Below are positions 1 through 8,250 of a stretch of DNA of 64,000 nt, one piece after another. The translations under genes were made by a program, and so were the position numbers. Positions within the stretch are counted from its first letter, which is position 1. Every line of letters begins with the position of its first letter. Below the pieces are notes generated by a model. That model was not told the origin of the DNA. It saw only the letters and a list, made by a program, of their open reading frames with translations, and did not search any database. Origin of the DNA: Xanthomonas sontii (GTDB taxonomy: Bacteria; Pseudomonadota; Gammaproteobacteria; Xanthomonadales; Xanthomonadaceae); NCBI RefSeq assembly GCF_040529055.1, contig NZ_CP132342.1, positions 1,858,001 to 1,922,000 of the forward strand, read 5' to 3'.

Positions 1-243
1 GGCTCGCCGCTGGTGAAGGGCCGTCGCGTCACCGGCTTCACCAACAGCGAGGAAGCCGCGGTGGGCCTGACCGACGTGGTGCCGTTCCTGGTCGAGGACG
101 AACTGCAGCGCCTGGGCGGCCAGTACAGCAAGGTCGCCGACTGGGGCGTGCACGTGGTCGAGGACGGCCGCCTGGTCACCGGGCAGAACCCGGCCTCGTC
201 CGAGGCGGCGGCCGAGGCATTGTTGGGAATGTTGAGTACCTGA
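1..243 (+). CDS. PfpI/DJ-1 family protein (C-terminal part)
   Basis: This is the final 80 codons of a gene that begins left of the window. The visible part contains GFTNSEE and, near the end, VTGQNPASS. Both are typical of the C-terminal portion of class I glutamine-amidotransferase-like proteins of the DJ-1/PfpI (Hsp31-like) group, which act as cytoplasmic chaperones, glyoxalases or deglycases. The nucleophilic cysteine would lie upstream and cannot be checked. The frame is open from base 1 and stops with TGA at 241-243. The GC-rich codon use matches the rest of the chromosome and differs from the next two genes. Confidence 0.85.
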   Translation, partial: GSPLVKGRRVTGFTNSEEAAVGLTDVVPFLVEDELQRLGGQYSKVADWGVHVVEDGRLVTGQNPASSEAAAEALLGMLST

Positions 244-294
244 GTCCTTCTGGCGCCACGGCATGGTCGCAACGACATGCCATGGCCGTTTAGA

Positions 295-738
295 TCAGCC
301 CACAGTCACTGAGCATTTCGGGCATTCATTCGGAGGCGGAACCCAGCCGCCACCACCTCCGCCACCACCCCCGCCGCCGCCAGTTCCAGCTCCGCTACCA
401 GGTCCAGTTTGTGTGCCAGGTAAGGGCACGACACAAACGGATCCTGAGAGACAGACAACTTGGCCCTTTTCCTTGCTGCCATCCTGATACGTCACCGCAA
501 CGACATCGCCCACAGAAATACTCGCAAGACCATATGTGGAGCGATACATTCCGGTTAATGCAGTCAACGCCGCAATGCGTAGTTCGGCCATGTCCCCGGA
601 TCCAACGCCTTGTGCTGCCGCCACGTTCTGGAAAACTCCAGAGGCGGCATCGATGCTGACGGTCTTTGCAATTGCTGCAAACGATATCGCCAACAGGCAA
701 AGCATCATGAGGCGATTTTTCAATGACCTTCTTTCCAT
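295..738 (-). CDS. Secreted glycine-rich hypothetical protein
   Basis: I do not recognise this 147-residue protein. Residues 1-24 look like a Sec signal peptide: basic MERRSLKNR, then a hydrophobic stretch ending in AIA. A folded segment of about 85 residues follows, with two cysteines in VVCLSGSVC. Then comes a low-complexity tail with about 12 consecutive glycines, a PPP turn and a terminal CPKC pair. The start ATG lies 12 bp after the stop of the upstream gene on the same strand, so the two are probably co-transcribed. Base composition is clearly lower in GC than the chromosome average, which suggests recent acquisition or an accessory function. Periplasmic or extracellular location is inferred. 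Confidence 0.6.
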   Translation of the reverse strand: MERRSLKNRLMMLCLLAISFAAIAKTVSIDAASGVFQNVAAAQGVGSGDMAELRIAALTALTGMYRSTYGLASISVGDVVAVTYQDGSKEKGQVVCLSGSVCVVPLPGTQTGPGSGAGTGGGGGGGGGGGGWVPPPNECPKCSVTVG

Positions 739-750
739 GAATAAGTTTCC

Positions 751-1662
751 TTAGGGCTTAGATAAAATCTTCCTGATTTCCTTGATCTTTCTGTCGAGCA
801 GGCTCGCATCGCTTGGGCTGATCAGGTTGGTGCGAACGAAAGATTCGAAGTTGGGGCTGGAGCAGCCTCCGGTGTTGAGGCAAAGGGATTTCATGATGTC
901 GGAGTTGGTGCCGCAATTCAGTCCCATCTGACATGCTGCGATGCTCCACGCATAGCCTGAGGTAGGGCCAGTAGCGACTTCGCTATATCGTCCGAGTGAG
1001 GTATTGTCGGAATTGCCTGCAAGCAGTTGGCCCAGTTCGAATGTGGCCAATGGGTCGCCTGATTTGCTGACCTTCTCCACGAATTGCCGCAAGTCTTCTC
1101 CTTGCAGACGAGCTGTTGAGGCCATTTGAAGCCTGGCTTGCGCTGCAAGGTCGCCACCTTTTGCCGCCTGCTCGAGCCATAGATTCCGCGCATCGACAGG
1201 AATGGCAGCGCCATTGTCGACGACCGCGCATTCTTCTGCGTAGGAGCGTGCTACCAACAAGATGCCTTGGGCATTTGCATGCGACGTGGAACGCGCTGCG
1301 ATTGCCGAGTAAGTAGCTAGGAATTTCTGAGGGTCGATGTTGACCGCAATGCATCGGCCATAAGCTTCTGCGAGATCACGCTGCGCATCTGCTTCGCCTC
1401 GGTTCGCACGGGCTTTCAGATCCAGGAAAGTTTGAAGGGCATCGTTCGATGCGGAGCGATGTTCCTGCGTACCATTTCCCCGTTTGCTTGCTTGCGCCGC
1501 TGGGCTCGCGCCGCTGGAGCGCTCTTCTTCGTCAGGTTCATTGCTATGAAGGTATGCGGCATCGTTCTGCGGTGGATGCTTGTGGCGAACTTCTGTCCAT
1601 GCCAATCCAAGTGAAACGGCAGCCACAATTCCGCAGATCAGCATCCAATGCTTGCATCTCAT
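751..1662 (-). CDS. Membrane-anchored hypothetical protein, Sel1/TPR-like
   Basis: A 303-residue protein of unknown function. MRCKHWM followed by a hydrophobic segment (about residues 8-23) looks like an uncleaved signal anchor. The bulk would then face the periplasm. The middle contains phrases such as ANRGEADAQRDLAEAY and AKGGDLAAQARLQ, which resemble degenerate Sel1-like alpha-alpha repeats, and there are several cysteines in the C-terminal third. The ATG at 1662 was chosen because it puts the basic residues directly before the membrane helix; a TTG four codons upstream is possible. It lies immediately upstream of the Gly-rich secreted protein gene, in the same lower-GC patch. Confidence 0.55.
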   Translation of the reverse strand: MRCKHWMLICGIVAAVSLGLAWTEVRHKHPPQNDAAYLHSNEPDEEERSSGASPAAQASKRGNGTQEHRSASNDALQTFLDLKARANRGEADAQRDLAEAYGRCIAVNIDPQKFLATYSAIAARSTSHANAQGILLVARSYAEECAVVDNGAAIPVDARNLWLEQAAKGGDLAAQARLQMASTARLQGEDLRQFVEKVSKSGDPLATFELGQLLAGNSDNTSLGRYSEVATGPTSGYAWSIAACQMGLNCGTNSDIMKSLCLNTGGCSSPNFESFVRTNLISPSDASLLDRKIKEIRKILSKP

Positions 1663-1807
1663 GCTTTGTACCAATCCATGACGTCAAGGCGCTCTCTCGC
1701 TGACTGACAGCCGAATGTAACAGTTGTGGTATGGCCCTTCAACGCATGGCCCCATAGCGCCATGTATCTTGATGCTGCTAATGCGCTTATTCCTCCGCGA
1801 TTATTGT

Positions 1808-1867
1808 TCATCCGCGCCGCCACCAACGCAGGCCGCACGCGTGCAGGGTGCCATTCCACTGCACCAG
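1808..1867 (-). pseudogene. Decayed duplicate of the suxB 3' end
   Basis: Read on the minus strand, this stretch encodes VQWNGTLHACGLRWWRRG and a stop. That parallels the SuxB C-terminus AKWNGILPAYDLRWWRRS at 2094-2150. By eye, about 38 of 46 bases agree between 1815-1860 and 2101-2146. There is no intact reading frame leading into it. I read it as the leftover of a partial duplication of the suxB tail, with the repeat elements now lying between the two copies. Confidence 0.7.
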
Positions 1868-1898
1868 CCGTGCAGGGCACCTTTCTCCGCATCCGTAG

Positions 1899-1954
1899 AG
1901 CGGCTTCAGCCGCGACAAGCGGGAGTGGGAAAGCCTGTCGCGGCTGAGGCCGCT
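1899..1954. repeat. REP-like inverted repeat
   Basis: The arms AGCGGCTTCAGCCGCGACA (1899-1917) and TGTCGCGGCTGAGGCCGCT (1936-1954) are complementary at 18 of 19 positions around an 18-base loop. The same GTCGCGGCTGAAGCCGCTCCTG core recurs at 37228-37249. This fits a dispersed extragenic palindromic family of the kind common in Xanthomonas intergenic DNA. Confidence 0.75.
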
Positions 1955-2093
1955 CCTGGGAGGCATAGATGTGCCACCGCGTGCAGCCAGGCAGCGCACC
2001 TGTGGGAGGAGCTTCAGTCCCGACTGCACGCACTCAGAAGCGTGCACGGGTATGCAGCAGTGGCGCCTGCAGGCGGCTGCCGCTGTTTTCGGA

Positions 2094-4013
2094 TCAGCTG
2101 CGTCGCCACCAACGCAGGTCGTAGGCGGGCAGGATGCCGTTCCATTTCGCCAGCGCCGCCGGATCGCTGCCGCCATCGGCGATTGCCTGCCAGTTGCCGT
2201 CGCCCAAGGTTGCGGCGACATCCACCGCAACCGGCTCCGCACTGAAGTTGTACACCGCCACGAACGCCTCGCCGCGCGCCAAACCGAGCAGGGCGGGATC
2301 GCCCAGCGGCACGGCACGCAACGGCTGGTCGGCGGCCAGTGCCGCAGTGGCGGCACGCGCGGCGATCAACCCGCGCAGGCGGGTGTAGACCTGGCCGGGC
2401 AGGCTGTCTGTGTCGTGGCGTTGCGCCGCGCGTGCCCAGTCCATGTCCGGGCGGTGCAGCCAACGGCCTTCGTGCTGGCGCAGCGGGTCGTTGCGGTAGG
2501 CCTCGTCGTTGCCCAGGGCCAGTTCGTCGCCCATGTACAGCAGTGGGATGCCCGGCATCGCCAGCGCCACCGCGTACAGCAACAGCAGGCGGCGCACGCC
2601 CAGTTCCAGCGCATCGGCATCATCGGTGGCCAGCGCTGCCGTGATGCCGGTCAGTGCCGCGCTCATGCCGTTGCTGCCGTGCACGCCATCGCCGCTGCTC
2701 TGGAAGGCTTCGCCACGCGCGTAGCTGTCCGCTGTGTCGCCGGCGTAGAACTGGGCGATGCGCGCCAGCGCGAACGGGGCGACGCCATCGCCACCGGCGG
2801 CCTCGCGCTGCAGCACGTTCCAGCCGATATCGTCGTGGCAGCGCACGTAGCTGAGCCAGCCACAGGCTGGCGGCAGCGCGGGCGTCTGCGCGATCGCCGC
2901 TTGCACGATGTTGCCGCGCTGCTCGGCCAGGGCCACCCACCCGGCTGCCATCAGCGTGCTGTGGTAGGCCAGGTGGCATTCGTGGCCGCGCGCGGCGCCT
3001 TCGCCGAAATACGGTGGCAACTGCGCCATCGGCACGATCGCCTCGGCCTTCAGCAGCACCGCCGGGGCCAGGATGTCGGTGAGTGCGCGCAGCGCCTGCA
3101 GGATGGTGTGGGCCTCCGGCTGGTTCATGCAGTCGGTGCCGGGACGCTTCCACAGGTAGGCGGTGGAATCCAGGCGGAACACTTCCACGCCCAGGTTGGC
3201 CAGGCGCAGCAGCGCCAACGCCATCTCGCCGAACACCGCCGGATTGCTCCAGTCCAGATCCCATTGGTAGGGGTAGAACGTGGTCCACAACCAGGCGTCG
3301 GCGTCCTGCACCCAGGTGAAGTTGCCCGGGGCGGTGTGCGGGAACACCTGGCCCAGGGTGCGCTCGTAGGCATCCGGCGCGTCGCGGTCGCGGAAGTGGT
3401 GGTAATAGTCCAGATGCCGCGCATCGCCACGCTTGGCCGCCAGCGCCCAGGGATGGTCGTCGGCGGTGTGGTTGAGCACGAAGTCGGCGCACAGGCTGAT
3501 CCCGGCCGCACGCAGCCGCGCGGTCAGCGCCGCCAGATCGTCGGTGTCGCCGAGCCGCGGTTCGACCTGGCCGTAGTCGCTGACCGCGAAGCCGCCATCG
3601 TTGTCGCCGGCGCGGGCGCGCAGGAACGGCAGCAGGTGCAGGTAGCGAACACCCAGTTCCTGCAGGTAGGGCACGCGTTCGCCGACGCCATGCAAGGTCC
3701 CGGCGAAGCGGTCGACATAGGCGCTGTAGCCGAGCATCGCCGGGGTGGCGAACCAGTCGGGCGCGCGCTCGGCATCGAGCTGGCGCAGCGCCGACGGCCG
3801 CGCGTTGGCGGTGGCCGCCAATTGCGTCAGCCACTGCGGCAACCACTGCGCGAAGGCCGGATGCGCAGCGTACAGCGCATGCAATGGGGCGAGCAGGCGT
3901 TCGCCGTGGCGCTGCAGGCGTGGCAGCAGCGCGTCGGCGGTAGCCGGATGCAGATGCGCCTGCCACAGGGTGTGGGCGAGCGCGGACAGTGCGAAAGGAG
4001 CGGGTGCGGTCAT
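2094..4013 (-). CDS. suxB: Amylosucrase / sucrose hydrolase
   Basis: A 639-residue glycoside hydrolase family 13 enzyme that cleaves sucrose, releasing fructose and hydrolysing or transferring the glucosyl group. Length and motifs match amylosucrases (about 636-640 residues). Visible GH13 regions are CADFVLNH (about 176-182), FRLDS with the nucleophile Asp282, LLKAE with the acid/base Glu324, and RCHDD (about 391-395) with the transition-state stabilising Asp. A small beta-sandwich domain closes the protein. No signal peptide is seen, so it is cytoplasmic. It lies 47 bp downstream of suxA on the same strand and probably shares its transcript. Its product fits the sucrose receptor and transporter alongside it. 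Confidence 0.93.
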   Translation of the reverse strand: MTAPAPFALSALAHTLWQAHLHPATADALLPRLQRHGERLLAPLHALYAAHPAFAQWLPQWLTQLAATANARPSALRQLDAERAPDWFATPAMLGYSAYVDRFAGTLHGVGERVPYLQELGVRYLHLLPFLRARAGDNDGGFAVSDYGQVEPRLGDTDDLAALTARLRAAGISLCADFVLNHTADDHPWALAAKRGDARHLDYYHHFRDRDAPDAYERTLGQVFPHTAPGNFTWVQDADAWLWTTFYPYQWDLDWSNPAVFGEMALALLRLANLGVEVFRLDSTAYLWKRPGTDCMNQPEAHTILQALRALTDILAPAVLLKAEAIVPMAQLPPYFGEGAARGHECHLAYHSTLMAAGWVALAEQRGNIVQAAIAQTPALPPACGWLSYVRCHDDIGWNVLQREAAGGDGVAPFALARIAQFYAGDTADSYARGEAFQSSGDGVHGSNGMSAALTGITAALATDDADALELGVRRLLLLYAVALAMPGIPLLYMGDELALGNDEAYRNDPLRQHEGRWLHRPDMDWARAAQRHDTDSLPGQVYTRLRGLIAARAATAALAADQPLRAVPLGDPALLGLARGEAFVAVYNFSAEPVAVDVAATLGDGNWQAIADGGSDPAALAKWNGILPAYDLRWWRRS

Positions 4014-4060
4014 GGGGGGCTTGGCCGCGCCCCCGGTGGGGCGCGGATGTGCGGTCCTCG

Positions 4061-6520
4061 TCAGAAGTCGTAGCGCAGGCTGATGCTGGAAGTGCGGCCC
4101 GGGATCGAGCGCGCGCGGATCACGCCGGAAGCCGCGTCGGCGATCGACGCTTCCTCCGCTTCGGTCAGACCAAAGGTGTTGAACAGGTTGTTGACGTTGA
4201 GCGAGACGGTCAGCGCATCGGTGATGCGGTAGTCGCCGAACAGGTTGACCTGGGTGTAGCCGGGCATCTTCAGCTGGTTGCTGTCCTGGGTGTAGGCCGA
4301 ACTGGTGCCGATCGCGTTGACCCCGACCTGGTAGCGCTCGCCGCGGTAGCTCGGCGTCAGCTGCCAGACGAAGCGCGCCTGCCGACGCGGGGTGTTTCCG
4401 GCGTTGGCCGGGGTGATCTGGTCCTTGTCGATGGTGGCGTCGGTCCAGGTCAGGCCGCCGTTGAGGGTGAAGCCGCCGGTGCGGTACGCGGCTTCCAGTT
4501 CCAGGCCGTGCGCCTTGTAGGTGCGGTCGAAGAAGCGCTGGGTGGTGGCTTCGTAATTCTGCTCCTGGGTGCGCGCGGCGAAGGCGGTGGCGAACAGGCT
4601 CAGCCCGCCGCTGCGCCACTTCAGGCCGCCTTCCAGTTGCTTGACCACGTTCACCGCTTCGTTGGAGGACACCGAGCCGTCGTCGCGGACCACGCCGAAC
4701 AGCAGGCGGTCGGCGTTGGCGCGGGCGCCGCGGCTGTAGCGCGCGAACGCGGCCAGGTCGTCGTTGAGCATGTAATTGCCGCCGAACGAATACGACAGGT
4801 AGTTCCAGTCGTAGCGCACCGGCTTGGGGTTGGCGTAGTCGATGGTCGCCACGCGTTGCTCCGGCGCCTCGATCACGCCGTCGCCGTTCACGTCGACATT
4901 GCTGGCCAGCACGCCGCCGTTGGTGCTGCCGCGGGCGCGGCCCATGTCGTAGCGCAGGCTGCCGTCCACGCTCAGCGGACCCTGGTCCCAGCTCAGCGCC
5001 AGGTACGGCGCGTTGATGTCGTAACGCACGTCGTAGTGGCGGGTGTTGTCCAGCCCCCAGTACGGCACGCCGTAGGCGTACAGGCCGTCCTGCGAGCGCA
5101 GGCTGCCGTCGGCGGCGACCACGTCCAGCAGCCGCGGGCGGTGCCCCAGCGACTGCACGTAGGAGTTCCAGGTCCAGTCCACGTCGATGGTCTGCCGCGA
5201 GGTGTACCAGCCGGCCTTGAGGTTGAGGTTGCCGCCGTCGCCGCTGCCGAAGTCGCGCGCCAGGCTGAGGTCGTTGACCGCGTTGCCCAGGTCGTTGAGG
5301 TGCACGTTGAACAGATGCGTGCGCAGTGCCAGGCCGGTGTAGGCCTGGCCGGCGTTCGGGCCGTCGACGTAGCGCAGGCCGGCACCGGCGCCGCCGATGC
5401 TCGCCGCCAGCGCGCCGGCATCGGCGACCTGCGCGGGGAACGGCGAAACGAAGCGGCCGGAGGTATCGGCGATGCGGAACTTGTCGGTCAGGGTCCAGCC
5501 GCCGCCGATGTCGAACTGCGCCTCGGCACCGAACGCGCGCGACAGCGGATGCATGCCGTCGCCCAGTTCCACTCGCGAGGGCTTGTTGCCGCCATCGAGG
5601 GTGGCGCTGCTGCGGAAGTACGGGCTGTACAGCGTGCCGGTGCCGGGATCGAAACCGTCGATGCTGCCGAAGTGCGGCGACCCGTCGCTGCCGCTGACCC
5701 GCGTGGGTACCGGCAGGTAGCCGGCTGCGCGGTCGTTGAGGTACTTGGCGTAAACGCGCACGTAACCGTTGTCGAACAGCCGGGTCAGGTTGGCCTTGAG
5801 CTGGCCGCCCTTGTCGGTGGTGTAGCCGGCGTCGCGCACGCCGTCGCCGCGGCGGTAGAAACCGCCGACGTTGAACTGCCAGTGCTCGGCGAACGGTGCG
5901 CCGTAGTCGAAGTCCAGGCGGGTGTTGTCGTAGCCGCCCAGGCCGCGGGTGAGGCCGACGCTGCCGCCGGCGGTGTCGCCGGTCTTGCTGATGAAGTTGA
6001 TGATGCCGCCGGGCGAGTTGCTGGCGAAGGTGGAGGCCGAGCCGCCGCGAATCGCTTCGATGCGCTCCAGGCTGTAGTCCGCGCGCAGGAAGATGTCGGC
6101 GTTGCCGAAGGCGATGTCGCCGAACTCCAGCACCGGCAGCCCGTCTTCCTGCAACTGCAGGAACTTGGCGCCGCCGGAGGCGACCGGCAGGCCGCGCACG
6201 GCGATGTTGGCGTTGCCTTCGCCGCCGCTGGATTCGGAGCGGATGCCGGGAATGTTGCGGAAGATCTCGGCGGTGCTGCGCGGTGCCGACTGTTCGATCG
6301 CCTCGGCGCCGACCGTGCTGACCGAGACGCTGGACTTGAGCTTGCTCTTGGGCGTGGCGGTGCCGGTGACGAAGACCGAGTCCAGACTGACCACGTCGCC
6401 CTGCGCCGCCGGGGCGTCGGCAGCGGCGGGTGTGGCCTGTTGCGCGAGCGCAGCCGGTGCGGACAGCGCCGCGGCGACGGCCAGGGCCAGGGTCTGCAGG
6501 CGGATCGAAGGGTGATGCAT
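4061..6520 (-). CDS. suxA: TonB-dependent receptor for sucrose
   Basis: An 819-residue outer-membrane receptor that imports sucrose using TonB energy. Residues 1-27 form a signal peptide ending ALAQQ. A TonB-box-like segment (SLDSVFVTG, about 45-53) precedes the plug domain (about 60-190, with NIPGIRSES, AVRGLP and NSPGGIINFISKTG). A 22-strand-type barrel follows and ends with the terminal aromatic motif LRYDF. The ATG at 6520 is preceded by GGGAGAGA at ribosome-binding distance and begins the signal peptide. It is divergent from suxC, with a 287-bp shared control region, and is followed by suxB. The match to the known Xanthomonas sux locus rests on gene content and order. Confidence 0.92.
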   Translation of the reverse strand: MHHPSIRLQTLALAVAAALSAPAALAQQATPAAADAPAAQGDVVSLDSVFVTGTATPKSKLKSSVSVSTVGAEAIEQSAPRSTAEIFRNIPGIRSESSGGEGNANIAVRGLPVASGGAKFLQLQEDGLPVLEFGDIAFGNADIFLRADYSLERIEAIRGGSASTFASNSPGGIINFISKTGDTAGGSVGLTRGLGGYDNTRLDFDYGAPFAEHWQFNVGGFYRRGDGVRDAGYTTDKGGQLKANLTRLFDNGYVRVYAKYLNDRAAGYLPVPTRVSGSDGSPHFGSIDGFDPGTGTLYSPYFRSSATLDGGNKPSRVELGDGMHPLSRAFGAEAQFDIGGGWTLTDKFRIADTSGRFVSPFPAQVADAGALAASIGGAGAGLRYVDGPNAGQAYTGLALRTHLFNVHLNDLGNAVNDLSLARDFGSGDGGNLNLKAGWYTSRQTIDVDWTWNSYVQSLGHRPRLLDVVAADGSLRSQDGLYAYGVPYWGLDNTRHYDVRYDINAPYLALSWDQGPLSVDGSLRYDMGRARGSTNGGVLASNVDVNGDGVIEAPEQRVATIDYANPKPVRYDWNYLSYSFGGNYMLNDDLAAFARYSRGARANADRLLFGVVRDDGSVSSNEAVNVVKQLEGGLKWRSGGLSLFATAFAARTQEQNYEATTQRFFDRTYKAHGLELEAAYRTGGFTLNGGLTWTDATIDKDQITPANAGNTPRRQARFVWQLTPSYRGERYQVGVNAIGTSSAYTQDSNQLKMPGYTQVNLFGDYRITDALTVSLNVNNLFNTFGLTEAEEASIADAASGVIRARSIPGRTSSISLRYDF

Positions 6521-6807
6521 CGCTGTCTCTCCCGAAGCGAGTGGTGCAGTGGGTGGCGGCGCGCCGCTGCCGGAACGGGCAGGGCGCGGCGCGGACGGTG
6601 GGTGCGGCGGCGTACAGATAAGGTCGTCCGCAATCGATTGCAATTTGCAGTGCAGCAAATCCACCAATGGCGCTTGCGCCAACCTTATCGATGAGAGATC
6701 GAGGCATTCTGCATGGTGCGGCGCAGCGTTACAAACGATTGCAGGCGCGGCGACACTCCGCTCCGCCGCTGCGGCACGCCTCCCGCGTGCCCGACCCGCC
6801 CAGGCCG
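6521..6807. promoter_or_regulatory. Divergent suxA/suxC control region with palindromic operators
   Basis: Several inverted repeats cluster in the only AT-richer part of this gap. They are a perfect 12-bp palindrome GCAATCGATTGC (6630-6641) with the central CG usual for LacI/GalR operators; ATTTGC-N6-GCAAAT (6643-6660); and TGGCGC-TT-GCGCCA (6668-6681). An outer pair, GATAAGGT (6617-6624) and ACCTTATC (6682-6689), encloses all three. They are the best candidates for binding by the LacI protein encoded at 9792-10823. Which palindrome it binds is not known from sequence. Confidence 0.6.
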
Positions 6808-8166
6808 ATGCCGATGCTCATGCGTTCCGATCGTCCCCTGCTTCCGCTCTCGCGCGTGCTGGCGCTCAACGCCGGTTTCTTCGGCGTGCAGTACAGCTTC
6901 GGGCTGCAGCAGAGCAACATGAGCCCGATCTACAACTACCTGGGCGCCGACCACGCCAACCTGCCGTACCTGTGGCTGGCCGGCCCCATCACCGGGCTGG
7001 TGCTGCAACCGGTGGTCGGCGTGCTCAGCGACCGCACGGTGACGCGCTGGGGCCGGCGCATGCCGTACATGGTGGTGGGCGCGCTGGTGTGCAGCCTGTG
7101 CCTGCTGACCATGCCCTTCAGCGTGGCGCTGTGGATGGCGGTGGCGCTGCTGTGGATGCTGGATGCGGCCAACAACGTGGCGATGGAGCCGTACCGCGCG
7201 CTGGTCAGCGACGTGCTGGCGCCGCCGCAGCGGCCGCTGGGCTACCTGACCCAGAGCGCGTTCACCGGCCTCGGCCAGACCCTGGCCTATGTCACCCCGC
7301 CGTTGCTGGTGTGGCTGGGCATGAACCAGGACGCGGCCAACGCCCACCACATTCCCTACGTCACCATCGCCGCGTTCGCGATCGGTGCGGGCTTCTCCGC
7401 CGCCTCGATCCTGCTCACCGCGCGCAGCGTGCGCGAGCCGGTGCTGCCGGCGGCGGAGCTGCAGCGCTTGCGCAGCGCCGCGTCCGGGCCGCTGGCGACG
7501 TTGCGCGAGATCGTCGATGCGGTGCGGCAGATGCCGCCGACGATGCGGCAGATGGCGCCGGTGATGCTGTTCCAGTGGTATGCGATGTTCTGCTACTGGC
7601 AGTACATCGTGCTGTCGCTGTCGACCACGCTGTTCGGCACCACCGCGGCCGATTCGCACGGCTTCCGCGAGGCCGGCCTGGTCAACGGGCAGATCGGCGG
7701 CTTCTACAACTTCGTCGCCTTCCTGGCCGCGTTCGCGATGGTGCCGGTGGCGCGGCGGTTCGGCCCCAAGGCCACCCACGCCGCCTGCCTGGTCGCCGCC
7801 GGCGTCGGCATGTGCGTGCTGCCGTCGATCCACGACCGCTGGCTGTTGCTGCTGCCGATGCTCGGCATCGGCCTGGCCTGGGCCAGCATGATGGGCAATC
7901 CCTACCTGATGCTGGCCAACAGCATCCCGCCCGAGCGCACCGGCGTGTACATGGGCCTGTTCAACCTGTTCATCGTGCTGCCGATGCTGATCCAGATCGT
8001 GACCCTGCCGCTGTACTACGACCGCCTGCTGCAGGGCGACCCACGCAACGTCATTCGCCTGGCCGGCGCGCTGATGCTGGCAGCCGCGGTGGCGATGTTG
8101 TTGGTGAAGCGTCGGGAATGGGGAACCGCGAATGGGGAATCGGAAAAGCGCGGCGCGGCGCACTGA
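6808..8166 (+). CDS. suxC: Sucrose permease, MFS/GPH type
   Basis: A 452-residue inner-membrane transporter with about 12 hydrophobic segments. The conserved cytoplasmic loop GVLSDRTVTRWGRRMPY (about residues 70-86) fits major-facilitator/GPH sugar carriers, and the position opposite suxA and suxB identifies it as the sucrose importer. Three ATGs are possible (6808, 6814, 6820); the first was taken. The last 17 codons (REWGTANGESEKRG and on) are read through a copy of the GGGAATGG/GGGAATC heptad repeat rather than ancestral transporter sequence. The gene converges on the GGDEF gene, 84 bp away. Confidence 0.9.
   Translation: MPMLMRSDRPLLPLSRVLALNAGFFGVQYSFGLQQSNMSPIYNYLGADHANLPYLWLAGPITGLVLQPVVGVLSDRTVTRWGRRMPYMVVGALVCSLCLLTMPFSVALWMAVALLWMLDAANNVAMEPYRALVSDVLAPPQRPLGYLTQSAFTGLGQTLAYVTPPLLVWLGMNQDAANAHHIPYVTIAAFAIGAGFSAASILLTARSVREPVLPAAELQRLRSAASGPLATLREIVDAVRQMPPTMRQMAPVMLFQWYAMFCYWQYIVLSLSTTLFGTTAADSHGFREAGLVNGQIGGFYNFVAFLAAFAMVPVARRFGPKATHAACLVAAGVGMCVLPSIHDRWLLLLPMLGIGLAWASMMGNPYLMLANSIPPERTGVYMGLFNLFIVLPMLIQIVTLPLYYDRLLQGDPRNVIRLAGALMLAAAVAMLLVKRREWGTANGESEKRGAAH
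8112..8150. repeat. Heptad repeat arm inside the suxC 3' end
   Basis: GGGAATGGGGAACCGCGAATGG and the following GGGAATCGG form one arm of the GGGAATN heptad repeat also found at 11829-11915, 13342-13376 and 14680-14786. Here it lies within the suxC coding frame and supplies its last codons. Confidence 0.7.
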
Positions 8167-8250
8167 AGCGCCGCCGCAGCGGCGATCTCCGATCTCGCAC
8201 GGCGCGGTCCAGCCCGTTGCACGAACGCCGCTGGCCTGGCGACGTGTCGC

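Larger units (their letters stand above)
1663..2093. other. Intergenic region with repeats, no gene seen
   Basis: This 431-bp gap holds no convincing open frame. It contains a decayed copy of the suxB 3' end (1808-1867), a 19-bp inverted repeat (1899-1954), and a palindromic GGAGCTTCAGTCCCGAC-type element near 2007-2024. All of these lie downstream of the converging-free minus-strand suxB gene and upstream of the low-GC gene pair. Confidence 0.6.

Noticed and set aside
263..487. Poly-proline plus-strand frame
   Set aside because: It is the reverse complement of the Gly run in the secreted protein; no ribosome-binding site, and it is antisense to a better frame.
1971..4073. 700-codon plus-strand open frame opposite suxB
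   Set aside because: Composition is Arg/Gln/Val/His rich and shows no domain; it mirrors the third-position bias of the real minus-strand amylosucrase gene.
3989..6694. 901-codon plus-strand open frame opposite suxA
   Set aside because: Low-complexity Val/Ala/Gly translation, antisense to a fully supported TonB receptor; a by-product of high GC.
2094..6707. Single 1537-codon minus-strand frame suggesting a fusion with SuxB
   Set aside because: Its upstream two thirds is suxA read in the wrong frame; SuxB starts at the ATG at 4013 with normal family length.
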